DNA of 64,000 nucleotides, from positions 310,001 to 374,000 of the forward strand of contig CALSFV010000652.1 in assembly GCA_943737045.1 (NCBI GenBank). The letters run 5' to 3'. A program made the position numbers and the translations under genes. Below are positions 1-9,851 of this stretch, piece after piece; positions within the stretch are counted from its first letter, which is position 1, and every line of letters starts with the position of its first letter. This DNA comes from Parapristionchus giblindavisi. Taxonomy: Eukaryota; Nematoda; Chromadorea; Rhabditida; Diplogasteridae. Below the pieces are notes generated by a model. That model was not told the origin of the DNA. It ran no database searches and saw nothing but the letters and a program-made list of their open reading frames with translations.

Positions 1-956
1 GACATATTTGATATTTAAAATTGTAAGAAATTCATTAAATAAACCATATAACACGCTATCTTAGAAAATCGACATAGGTGCGGTATCGACGAAAAATAGA
101 TTTTTCTGTTTTATGTATGATAATTACAGGCTCAATGAGTGTAGTTCACTGGTACTTGGAAATTGCTTCCAATTGAAAATTCGCTTCAGGGGGTGACCAC
201 ACAACGATTTGGCGACTTTTCCTAAAAAGTTTATTTCGATGTCAATCGATTCTGGAGTGGGTGCAATGGACTCCTTGGCTAATTCTATGAAACTATTGCT
301 AAGGAGAGTTTTTCGATCAAAGATCAACGAAGGCTGGAATCAGGAATCTTCGAAAAAAATTTCACATTAAATTAATTCTCACTATTTTCCCATGGAGAAA
401 GTAAATTTTTTATTTGCTTAATTGCTTCTAAATATTATAATACGTCTTCAGTTTAAAATGTGTAATTTATAAAAAATGGGAAATTTGTGTACGAATCAAT
501 TTTGTTCGTTGAACTTAATTGTGGTGAGGATTGGCGACGTTTCACAAAAAGTTTATTTCGAATCTAATCGATTTGGAAGTGGGCGCATTCGAATCCTTCT
601 CTAATTCTAAGACACTATTGCCGAGGAAAGTTTTTCGATTAACGGTCAACGAACGCTGGAATTGGCAATTTTCGAAAATAAATGTTTACATTAAATTTAT
701 TCTCACTATTTTCCCATGGCGAATGTAAACTTTTTATTTGCGCAATCGCTTCTACATATCATAACACATCTTAGCACGTATACGAATAAGTGAATAGTAT
801 AAAAATTATATCACAATGATGATTAGAATAGTGAGCAACACTGCCCAACTGTAGCTGCACTCTGAATACCTGTGTCATTGCGTTGAAATACGCACGAAAC
901 TAGCAGAAAAGAGACAAAAAATCGATTAAGAAATTACCGTCACCATAATTAGTCAC

Positions 957-1176
957 TGTTATATCCGAAGTGGGGTGTAGATAAGACGAAGACGTAGTAA
1001 AGCTACTAGCTTTATTATATAGACCAGATATGAGAGAGGGGACTAGGGAGTGACCACTAGATGGGGTTAGAGAGGAATAGAATGAATGGATTGACCAGAC
1101 ATTCTTTCTCGTAGACAAAGGATGGAAATATTATGTATATATAATTAGATATGGAAATTAGGGTATATACATAACA
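957..1176 (-). repeat. 3' LTR
   Basis: This LTR of 220 bp starts TGTTATATCC and ends ATACATAACA on the plus strand. It differs from the other LTR by two substitutions. It is the 3' LTR because the ORF runs on the minus strand and the polypurine tract adjoins it. Confidence 0.92.
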
Positions 1177-1252
1177 CCTCCCCCTTAAGATGGGACATCT
1201 TACAATACATTGGGGTTACGAGAAAACAATACAAATAAATCAATAGGACCAC

Positions 1253-3475
1253 TTAGTGGTAAGTCTTCTTCGTAGTTGAACGTTGCTGTTGTTGGGCAGG
1301 CATCGTCAGGCGTGCGCTGGATTGCGTTGACGAGCGAGACGATGATACGGTATCTGAACGAGTCATAGATACTGAATTTGGTGCAGCCACCATCGGAACT
1401 GTCGTTGCGACATCATCAGTATCATCCCGGATGACCTCATCATCAATCACGTTCTCAGTCACAGAGAATCCTTCCAATATATTCTGCTCAGGTGTATCCT
1501 TACTATAAGAATCATTCGTCCGTAATTGACTCTTATGTACTCCTCCTGTTCGTAGATCACTATTGATCTCGACCATCACTGAACATCTCCTTCTCAGTAC
1601 AGTCCCACGGACCCATTCAAACTGAGTAGGACTAGAGTACTCCTTGTAGAACACCTCATCTCCTGTGCAGAGTATCTTTAATACAACACCATTCTTCCGA
1701 TCATTGTGTTTAACCATATCCACATCCAGAATATCTCCGATCGATTTAGAATCAACTGCTGTTGCGATCCTCCTTCTACCACGGAAAGCGTCAGCCGTAC
1801 TGGCCTTTCTTGGTTTACTACCATTGTAGACAGGCGTCTTTCTCTCCTTCATCCTGAGAGAAGCCTTCTTTGTACATGCTGCTTGACTCTCCTCTGTAGC
1901 CTCGGCCAGCATATTATCAATCATCTTTGTGTGATCGACATCATGGGTCATCTTACTCGTGACCTCTGAGACTTCATTAGTCTCCATACATGGTGCTTGA
2001 CTCTCCTTCGTAGTCTCAGCAGGCATATCATCAACCATCCTTGCATGATCGATATCTTCGGTCATCTTACTCGTGACCGTCAAGACTTCCATAGTCTTGA
2101 TACGTGCTGCTTGACTCTCTTCCGTAGCCTCGGCAAGCACACTATCGACCCTCCTTGCGTGGCTGATCTCATCGTTCATCTTCGTTGTGACCGTCTTGGC
2201 AGCTGTAGGGATCGCAGCATCCCTTACGACGAGTAATTTCAACTTCTTGATGAAATTCATTCCGAGAAGCACGATATTTGATGAAGTAACATAGATATCA
2301 CCTTTCACCTCAATACCTCCATACTTCACTGTAGCTCGGAACATAAACTTTATATCCAGCTTGGAGCTATTAGGACAGACCACCTTGCAGTTGGCCGCTG
2401 AGCAATCGGGCGAACCGATCTGCTTCCACACTTCCTCCGATATGAGGGTGATGTCAGCTCCTGTATCGATTGACATTCTAATCGATTTATCTTGAAGTTG
2501 TACATTGATGCTGTAGTAATCCGTGTCAGTCTTGTCGGCACGTATCGATTTGACTTCCTTCCGATCCCTGCTTCGATCTCTACAGACCCTTGCGATGTGG
2601 CCAATCTTTCCACATTTGTTGCATCTAGCATTCTTGAATCTACACCGATTCTCGTCATGATTATATCGACATCGATAACAAGTGAACTCATTTTCAGTGT
2701 TATCATTCCCTTCGTTCTTAGGCTCCTTGACGACGTTCACATTTCCGTGCGGTTCTGTAATCGCTCGTGAATCGTTCCTCAGTTGAGTAGAGCTATTATA
2801 AACTTCAATGAGTTTATCCAGAGTGATATCATCTTTCTGAGCTTCTCTCAGCATCAACATGTGAAGGTCACTGTATCGGGACACATCCAGAGCGTGTAGG
2901 AATATCAGACACTTCATCTGTTCCAATGTGATCTCCTTTGGTTGTGCGCTTTGCACCAGTCTATTCACTCTGGCAGCGAGTACTCTTGGATCGTCGATGC
3001 CCTCCTTCGACATTCTGAAGTCCAGCATCCTTCGGCGTTTCTCGAATAGAGAAGTCTGATCACCGAAAAGTGACGTCATCTTCTCGACTACATCTGCCAA
3101 CTTCATCGTACTCCATTTCACGGGAATGATGCTGTCTGAGAAAGTCTTCTCAACAGTTGGATGAACATGACGTAAAAGGAGTCGGACCTTCTTGACGTCG
3201 TCCCATTCCTTCAGATCAATGTCGAAGATATCCTCGTGTCTACTCCACCATAACTCGAATGTGGAGTCTTCCTCAGGGGAATACCGAAACTCATGAATCC
3301 TCGCTTCTATAGCATCAAGAGAGAATGGTCCATTCGATGAGTTCCCATTGCCACTGCTCATTTTCTCTACTAAATCCTGGAGTAGATTCATCCTCTCATT
3401 CTGTGAAGTAATGAGCTTCGTCAGAGCTTTCACTGTCTCTGACTCATTATCTTGTCTTGTCTCCTTATGTGACAT
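1253..3475 (-). CDS. Gag-protease polyprotein with integrase-tail remnant
   Basis: This uninterrupted 740-aa ORF would package retrotransposon RNA and process the polyprotein. Residues 1-250 are Gag-like and charged. Two zinc knuckles follow: an atypical CX2CX3HX4C from about C266 and a canonical CX2CX4HX4C (CNKCGKIGHIARVC) around 283-296. An aspartic-protease active site, DTGAD, starts at about D337. Residues 427-540 are three tandem ~39-aa repeats of a TSKM...HAR.VD...AE.T.ESQA type. Residues about 590-655 (GDEVFYKEY...WVRGTV...VHKSQLR) resemble the C-terminal tail of gypsy-type integrases. Reverse transcriptase, RNase H and the DDE integrase core are absent, so the frame appears to be an in-frame internal deletion joining protease to the integrase tail. 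The intact reading frame and near-identical LTRs suggest recent expression. Integrase-tail identity is inferred. Confidence 0.85.
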   Translation of the reverse strand: MSHKETRQDNESETVKALTKLITSQNERMNLLQDLVEKMSSGNGNSSNGPFSLDAIEARIHEFRYSPEEDSTFELWWSRHEDIFDIDLKEWDDVKKVRLLLRHVHPTVEKTFSDSIIPVKWSTMKLADVVEKMTSLFGDQTSLFEKRRRMLDFRMSKEGIDDPRVLAARVNRLVQSAQPKEITLEQMKCLIFLHALDVSRYSDLHMLMLREAQKDDITLDKLIEVYNSSTQLRNDSRAITEPHGNVNVVKEPKNEGNDNTENEFTCYRCRYNHDENRCRFKNARCNKCGKIGHIARVCRDRSRDRKEVKSIRADKTDTDYYSINVQLQDKSIRMSIDTGADITLISEEVWKQIGSPDCSAANCKVVCPNSSKLDIKFMFRATVKYGGIEVKGDIYVTSSNIVLLGMNFIKKLKLLVVRDAAIPTAAKTVTTKMNDEISHARRVDSVLAEATEESQAARIKTMEVLTVTSKMTEDIDHARMVDDMPAETTKESQAPCMETNEVSEVTSKMTHDVDHTKMIDNMLAEATEESQAACTKKASLRMKERKTPVYNGSKPRKASTADAFRGRRRIATAVDSKSIGDILDVDMVKHNDRKNGVVLKILCTGDEVFYKEYSSPTQFEWVRGTVLRRRCSVMVEINSDLRTGGVHKSQLRTNDSYSKDTPEQNILEGFSVTENVIDDEVIRDDTDDVATTVPMVAAPNSVSMTRSDTVSSSRSSTQSSARLTMPAQQQQRSTTKKTYH

Positions 3476-3620
3476 TGTATTGACTTATACAATCCAATCA
3501 CTATCTACACGTATTGATGATGTAATCGAAATTACACTTGTTGACCGCAGTCACCAAATCACAATTTGAACAGAGCCTTCGGCCACACAAGTGAAAAATT
3601 TGCTCGCAAGCAATCACACT

Positions 3621-3780
3621 ACACACGCTCGCAAGCTGTGTCTGCAGGACAAGTCCGTACTTGAATCGCAACTCAAGTCTGCCGTACAAAGTACGTAATA
3701 CTACACGCTCGCAAGCTGTGTCTACCGGACAAGTCCGTACTTGAATCGCAACTCAAGTCTGCCGTACAAAGTACGTAATA
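3621..3780. repeat. 80-bp direct repeat in retrotransposon leader
   Basis: 3621-3700 and 3701-3780 are tandem copies of one 80-bp unit, differing at a few positions. They lie between the start codon of the Gag ORF and the 5' LTR, in the untranslated leader. A second, shorter duplication of about 30 bp (GTGAAGACGTC...TATGTCCCGA) follows at about 3805-3875. A packaging or translational role is possible but not shown. Confidence 0.85.
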
Positions 3781-3950
3781 TCAATCCATGAACAAGAACA
3801 CGCAGTGAAGACGTCGCCGTATGTCCCGAACGTGAAGTGAAGACGTCACAGTATGTCCCGAGCACGAAGCGAAGGCGGCAGATGAGCAGCACGTGAAGTT
3901 CGAATCCTTAGCAAAGAAGTTGTTGGCGTCGGATGGTCCTGGTCGCCAGT

Positions 3951-4170
3951 TGTTATATCCGAAGTGGGGTGTAGATAAGACGAAGACGTAGTAAAGCTAC
4001 TAGCTTTATTATATAGACGAGATATGAGAGAGGGGACTAGGGAGTGACCACTAGATGGGGTTAGAGAAGAATAGAATGAATGGATTGACCAGACATTCTT
4101 TCTCGTAGACAAAGGATGGAAATATTATGTATATATAATTAGATATGGAAATTAGGGTATATACATAACA
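3951..4170 (-). repeat. 5' LTR
   Basis: Second 220-bp LTR, TGTTAT...ATAACA, followed directly by the GTCAC target duplication. Its TTTATTATATAGA stretch could serve core-promoter or polyadenylation functions, but I see no decisive signal. Confidence 0.92.
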
Positions 4171-4989
4171 GTCACCATAATTCATACAACAACGACAAAA
4201 TTGATTCGTACACAAATTTCTATTTTTTTATAAATTACACTTTTTAAACTGAAGATGTGTTATGATATGTAGAAGCGATTGCGCAAATAAAAAGTTTACA
4301 TTCGCCATGGGAAAATAGTGAGAATAAATTTAATGTAAACATTTATTTTCGAAAATTGTCAATTCCAGCGTTCGTTGACTGTTAATCGAAAAACTTTCCT
4401 CGGCAATAGTTTCTTAGAATTAGACAAGGATTCGAATGCGCCCACTCCCAAATCGATTAGATTCGAAATAAACTTTTTGTGAAACGTCGCCAATCCTCAC
4501 CACAATTAAGTTCAACGAACAAAATTGATTCGTACACAAATTTCCCATTTTTTATAAATTACACATTTTAAACTGAAGACGTGTTATAATATTTAGAAGC
4601 AATTAAGCAAATAAAAAATTTACTTTCTCCATGGGAAAATAGTGAGAATTAATTAAATGTGAAATTTTTTTCGAATATTCAAGATTCCAGCGTTCGTCGA
4701 TCTTTGATCGAAAAACTCTCATCGGCAATAGTTTCTTAGAATTAGCCAAGGAGTCCATTGCGCCCACTCCAGAATCGATTGGCATCGAAATAAACTTTTT
4801 AGGAAAAGTCGCCAAATCGTTCTGTGGTCACCCCCTGAAGCGAATTTTCAATTCGAAGCAATTTCCAAGTACCAGTGTACTTCACTCATGGAGCCTGTAA
4901 TTATCACACATAAAACAGAAAAATTCATTTTTCATCGATACCAAAAAATATTCCAGTTGTTGAATTCTCTCAGATAGTGTTTTATATTC

Positions 4990-5436
4990 AATAAGCTACG
5001 CAAGTGAATGAGGAAAAATGAAACGTGTAATAATATTTTGAAGCTCAAGTAAAAAAAGCCTTTTTTTTTGCAGAAGATTTGGCTCGCTAATATATCATTC
5101 TGAAAATTGAAACATTATGCCACAAGTAGCGCACAATTTTAAGTGATTACGAATAATAAAGGAAATATTCACAACCAAAATAATTTTCTAATGCAACTGG
5201 GTGATGGAGTGTGTTATCGTAGAATATAGTTTATTTTCAGTAATTTAGCTATAAAAATATACAATTTGGATGCCTGAATGTCTGGCGCAGTTGTTTGGGT
5301 GGCCCTGGGTGAGAGTGAAAAAAGTTGTAAACGAACTCAAAATTAAGGAGACATTGACAATGGCAACCACGGATGGGAAATCACGAAATCAACGCGAACT
5401 ACAAAAGAAGTCTCTTTTCTATACATAAAAGTTAAA
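4990..5436. other. No gene seen; AT-rich spacer
   Basis: No coding frame with splice logic, RNA gene or clear repeat was recognised here. The segment ends at the short inverted-repeat element at 5437. Confidence 0.5.
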
Positions 5437-5560
5437 GGGAGAGTGACCTCTCTCAATAGTCTCTTCATTACGCACACTATTTTTCTGTTCTCTAACAACG
5501 AGAGAGCATTGCGCGTCGAAGAGACCATTGAGAGAGGTTACGCTCCCTTTAATTTTCGTC
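5437..5560. mobile_element. MITE family A (AAAGGGAG... ends)
   Basis: A palindromic ~124-bp element with ends TTAAAGGGAGAGTGACC / GGTTACGCTCCCTTTAA. The internal word CTCTCGTTGTTAGAGAACAG recurs, in either orientation, at 10262-10370, 38006-38180 and 57318-57420. It is non-coding. The TTAA-like edges may include the target duplication. Superfamily not determined. Confidence 0.75.
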
Positions 5561-6030
5561 CCACTGTGCAACTATTTACGCCCTTTAATAGGAGAATACG
5601 ATGCCGGCAGTCGCTTGCCTTCCTCTGCGTCACAGACTGTACGTTAAAGATACTATCGCCGGTGTTCTCCGCTTGAGGTGAAACAAAAGACCAAAGACTA
5701 AAGATCAAAAGATAAGTTTATTCAGATGCACTCTCACACAAAAATACAAACAAATACACACAAGAACAATAATCAAACAACCTAACTCTACAAAGACATG
5801 AGTCCCAGACTAAAACTAATACAGCGAAAGACACGACATCAATATACAATTATGGAAATGAACTAAAGACTAATCACAATGCAAATTAAATATGATAATA
5901 CTAATCCTAGACAATGAAATGCAAATATAATATAATTACAAGAATGAGACATAATAATACATAATACATCAAAAGATCAAGGATCAATAGGGAGGCTGTA
6001 GGTCTGGGTATCCCACCTTAACAAGACGCA
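5561..6030. other. No gene seen
   Basis: Only AT-rich sequence was found, with an A-rich stretch near 5680-5960 (many CAAA/ACAC words). No feature can be supported. Confidence 0.5.
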
Positions 6031-6252
6031 TCACTCTGGTATTTCGAAACTTCTACTCTACTAAAAGTCTACTTAAACTACGTCACAGACTTAAAGTAGA
6101 CTTTAAGTAAACTTAAAGTGAAAGAACATTTGTCGAAATGCATTACAGTATACCACACCACTTTAAGTAGACTTACGTTTAACTTTAAGTAGACTTACAA
6201 GTCTACTTCAAGTGAAAACTTTAAGTAGACTTTAGGTTTCGAAATACCAGAG
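6031..6252. mobile_element. Palindromic MITE with GTCTACTTAAAGT motif
   Basis: Inverted ends CTCTGGTATTTCGAAAC and GTTTCGAAATACCAGAG flank about 220 bp. The interior is built of repeated AGTCTACTTAAA/TTTAAGTAGACT words in both orientations. CACT occurs directly outside both ends and could be the target duplication. No coding. Confidence 0.75.
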
Positions 6253-8222
6253 CACTCACATCTCTGCCTTCCACTCTAGCCCAACGCATTTGCGTGTCGC
6301 GTCGCGTGCGTTTAGTTAAACTGGAGCAAATGTGTGATTGTGCTCGGTCACAGTGAGGAAGAGAAAAGAATGTCACACAAAGAGAAAGAGAAATTGCCAG
6401 GGCAAAGACGTCACAAATTAATACCAGATAATATTGATATTGAATTATAGATCGGCCCAAGGATTGACTTATGGGCACTTAAATTTGCCTCACGTGCCAA
6501 CGCTTCAGACAAAGTCAAAATTAACCCCTACATAAAGAATCGCAAGTAGACCAATTTACCGCGGTAGGTTTTTTGAAATTTCTTTTGTCAAGACGTTGTG
6601 CCTTTTATTCCGGCTACTGGGGTTTTCGACCACGCCGGATCGAATGGAAGTGGTCCCGAGCCGAAATCAATGGCGCAATCGCGCTCGTATACACACACAT
6701 GGTAAGTTCTGGAACAAAATCGAAGCATCAATTCTTCTTTATAAAATTATTATTTTTTTGTCAATAAACTTTTTTACAAACCTAATCTATCGGATGGAAT
6801 CGAGATCCTAATATGAGCGGGTGCACTAAAGTTGGGAAATTTTGAGTTTTAAATTTTCAAAAAAGTTTTTATTGGGAGGAAAGAATTTTGGCTTTTATAG
6901 TAGAGCCATACTAAAGGATGAATATGACACTATAATTTGGTCAGAAGACGAACTATAGAGGAAGATGGTCGTCGAGTTATCGCTTCACTTGTTGTCATCT
7001 ATTGTAGGATCAGGTCGTATGACGAACTCCCGAAACGATTAACTCCGGGATTATTGTTTATGCTGTATTGAAATTGGCCTGAGTGACAATGGAAAGTTGA
7101 GACAAATCGGATAGCGCTCTCTACATGCGTTAAAATTGTACTTTCAATGGTTATAATATGCTTCAAGCATATCATGAATCAATATCAAATATTTCTTTCA
7201 GTACGTGTGATGAATTTCTATCATCCAATAATCTTAATATGAAAAATTCGATGGTGTCTTACTCAAAACAATGTTGCGCATTATGCTAAAATCAATCCTC
7301 TTAAAAATTGATTATTCTCGATTTCCCAATTAGGAGATTTGGGGGCGAGGCCCCAAATAAAGCGAAAGTGGAGAGCTCCAGAAAGCGTAGTACGTGCTAC
7401 TTGTCTTCAGAATGTGGTACGCATATCAGTAAAAAAAACTCAATTTTGTAACAATTCGCGGTACCTCAACTATGAATTGCACGCGCCCATATTTTTGGTA
7501 CTGCTAGATAGTCGAATCAATAACAAAATATTTTCTTAAATTTATTCTATGCGTGTAGCGAAATCGCTACTCAAATACAATTGAAATAGAATAAATAATC
7601 CAATTTTCAACAATCAGTTCATGATAGTCTCCAAAGAATATACGGTAGAATTCAACTTTGAATCGCGCGCTGATGATAGAGATTGCACAGATCAAAAGAT
7701 GGAAATAAGAAAAAAAATTTTTTCGTTGCTTTTTTCTTTTATTATTTTTTTTGCGTTTTATTTTTTGTTGATTTTAATTGGATATAATATATGAAAACAC
7801 AGTAGATCACATGTACACAAACCATTAGATCACACTTCCTTGCTGACTAAGTCTCCATAATGTCATACACAAATATCGATGAAGAACATTTATAGGGCCA
7901 TAAGGGCAAAATAATAACAGATGTATTGATTAATATCCAAATTGTATTGCGATAGGTGCAGTATTAGTATAGTATTTGACTTTGCAAAGATCGATAATTA
8001 GGTGTCCGTTTTAAGTTCAAAAACAGAACATATTGCATTGATAGGTCGATTAAAGTGTATCGATTAATATTGCGAAGTCTCGAGTATTTACCAAATAATA
8101 CACAAAAAACGATCAATGGAGTATGAAAATGAATGCACATGAAATAAGATATAATAGTACAGTGTTATCTTGCTGATATAAAACGAATAAATAGAATTTG
8201 CAATGACTGCAACCTCATTGGT
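6253..8222. other. Intergenic; one possible orphan exon
   Basis: No convincing gene. A possible plus-strand exon lies around 6645-6700: an ATG frame of 19 codons ending at a good donor, ACATG|GTAAGT, but no partner exon was found, so I do not call it. 7367-7440 shares words (GAGCTCCAGAAAG, GTGCTACTT, GTACGCATATC) with about 53925-54005, a dispersed repeat. 7690-7770 is T-rich low complexity. Confidence 0.4.
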
Positions 8223-9851
8223 CTACTCATCAATCGACTTTACCCTCGAGGGAGTCTTACAGATAGGACATTTCCCCTCGGTGTTCAGTTGTCTATTCGC
8301 CTCTGATATGCAAGATCTGCACATTATATGTCCACAAATCGCGAAGATCCTATCCGGCAATTTGTTGCATAGTGGACACTCGAAACTGAAAAAAATCTAA
8401 TTAATACTCCCACAATTAAAACTCTCCGCTGGCCCAAGTTTTCAAGAAGGTTCCAGAGATTGTAGTTTCTAATTTTGTATTTGGCAAGATAATTTCATGT
8501 TGATTTGCGATATTAAAGAGCACTTACCCAAGACTCTCGAGATAGGATTCGAGATTCTCCACAGGTTTTGTGTTCTTTCTAGGCGGGTTAGCCTCGTTTC
8601 TCCTAGCTGGTGGATCTTGCGGAGCTGGGGGAGCTGACGAAGTAACTCCGACATTCATCGCTCTTGGAACATTACGAAATGAAAGTGGAACTCCAACGAA
8701 GTTTCGAACTGGCAGAGTTTGAGGAGCATCTTCAATGTTTGGGGGCAACGGGCCAACGGAATTCCACGTTGTTGGTGCCGGAGGCGCCATTGGTCGCAGC
8801 GAATTCATGTACGCAGCTCGATATGCTGCTTCCCGAGCCGCGGCGGCATTCATCATATCATAAGGCCTATGAGGAATATTCATTGTGTTCAGTCCCGGAT
8901 GCGGTAGTGAAGCTGACAGTCGCGGTGCTTAAAATGCAAATTGTTTTCATGAAAAAATTGGTAAAATAACCTGATATGCTTGCATTTTGCACTGCGGCAA
9001 TGACGTCGAGAGCACTTGGTGCATTTGCAGCAGACTGATTTGATTTGAACTTCGCATAGGATATATTCATAGGTAAAGGGCATCCAGGAAATTTGGTGCC
9101 TGTAACAGTATTTACTACCAAAATATGGAAGATTGAAGATATATTTTATCAGAAATTATACTTTACTTTTGAACCGCATAAAGTATATGTTATTATTATT
9201 ATTATTAATGCGATTTATAAAATAAATAAACCATTAATCATTTATGATAGTCTACGGAACCATTGAGAAGAGTGATCACTCGAGTAGCTGTTGCTCCATC
9301 CACGAACGTAATCGTACAAGAGTGTTTGGACGCCCCCGTGTTCCTGTCAAAAAATATCGATTCTTGAAAAATATATTGCTGAAATTAATGCAATCTTGGA
9401 TTGTTCTGTGTTTGTTGTCAGAAATATCACTGAAAAATGACACCCCATTTAAAAAAATCTCATTAGACCCATTTTTATTTTAATGATTCAACAAACCTAT
9501 CGTAGTGAATAGTAATCCAGTGTTGGCAAGTTGATGGATTGAGAGCAATGGCTCCTATAGGTGAAAAGATATGGTAGATGGCGTTCACAGTGGTGCTGAA
9601 AAAACTCAGAATAACAAATGAAATGCCGAACTAGGAAATTAAAGCGACACCCCAAGCTAATTTAAAATTCGCAGCTCTGGCCACACTCTCTCGCTTTCTT
9701 TGTCTACGAGAGAGTATTGCCAATGCGGAGAGTAAAATTAGCTTGGAGTGTGCCTCTAAGTTTTTATAAAAATGAATCTCCCCCTAATGACTCACGTCGG
9801 TGGAATATTTCCTACGAATAGGATATTCTTGGCCTCGTTAGGATCGTTCAT
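8223..9851 (-). CDS. FUS-type RRM plus RING-finger protein
   Basis: Six exons fit GT-AG rules and phase: 9796-9851, 9497-9595, 9261-9343, 8971-9099, 8528-8912 and 8223-8385 (304 codons with stop). The ATG sits directly after an acceptor (TTTTAACAG|ATG). The position is supported because the paralogue at 32801-33768 starts its 56-nt first exon with ATG too. An N-terminal RRM has RNP2 ILFVGNI and an RNP1-like CTITFV, with the YDR.TG...ITLLNG...MNISYAK layout of FUS/EWS/TAF15 RRMs. A low-complexity Ala/Pro/Asn/Arg linker follows. The C-terminus is a C3HC4 RING: CPLC, x10, CGHIMCRSC, x13, CPIC, ending 12 residues later. Likely role: an RNA-binding E3 ubiquitin ligase. This is inferred, as FUS relatives normally carry a RanBP2-type zinc finger instead. 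Intron 1 holds a MITE. Confidence 0.82.
9139..9205. repeat. Short dispersed hairpin repeat in intron
   Basis: The segment TCAGAAATTATACTTTACTT...CGCATAAAGTATAT also occurs at 46209-46262, just behind the LINE. TATACTTTA and TAAAGTATA can pair. Here it lies in the intron 9100-9260 of the RRM-RING gene. Confidence 0.6.
9645..9765. mobile_element. MITE family B (AAGCTAATTT ends)
   Basis: A ~120-bp palindromic element, ACCCCAAGCTAATTT...AAATTAGCTTGGAGTG, fills most of intron 1 of the RRM-RING gene. The same family is at 36244-36352 (in an ALDH intron) and, more diverged, at 40310-40420. Internal CTCTCTCG...CTACGAGAGAG words are shared. Confidence 0.75.

Larger units (their letters stand above)
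957..4170 (-). mobile_element. Non-autonomous LTR retrotransposon
   Basis: Two 220-bp LTRs beginning TGTTAT and ending ATAACA flank a single long ORF. A 5-bp target duplication GTCAC is present at 952-956 and 4171-4175. On the minus strand a polypurine tract (AAGGGGGAGG) abuts the 3' LTR at 1177-1186. A candidate primer-binding site starting TGGCGACCAGG lies two bases inside the 5' LTR, near 3938-3948. The LTRs differ at only 2 of 220 positions by my count, so the insertion is recent. The internal region has Gag and protease but no reverse transcriptase, RNase H or integrase catalytic core, so mobility would depend on another element's enzymes. The layout suggests a Ty3/gypsy-like derivative; that assignment is inferred. 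Confidence 0.9.
50..4985. mobile_element. Foldback element with ~0.75-kb inverted arms
   Basis: About 50-780 reappears in reverse complement at about 4215-4985 with scattered mismatches. Each arm itself holds two diverged direct copies of a ~350-bp unit, for example around 180-440 and 530-770, recognisable by the shared word CTATTTTCCCATGG. No coding capacity is visible in the arms; short open frames there are mirror images of each other. The centre was interrupted by the LTR retrotransposon at 957-4170. The outer ends are approximate because I cannot align them exactly. The superfamily is not identified. Confidence 0.75.

Noticed and set aside
6573..6811. Possible coding exon before GTAAGT at about 6700
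   Set aside because: The donor is good and a short ATG frame precedes it, but no following exon in phase was found.
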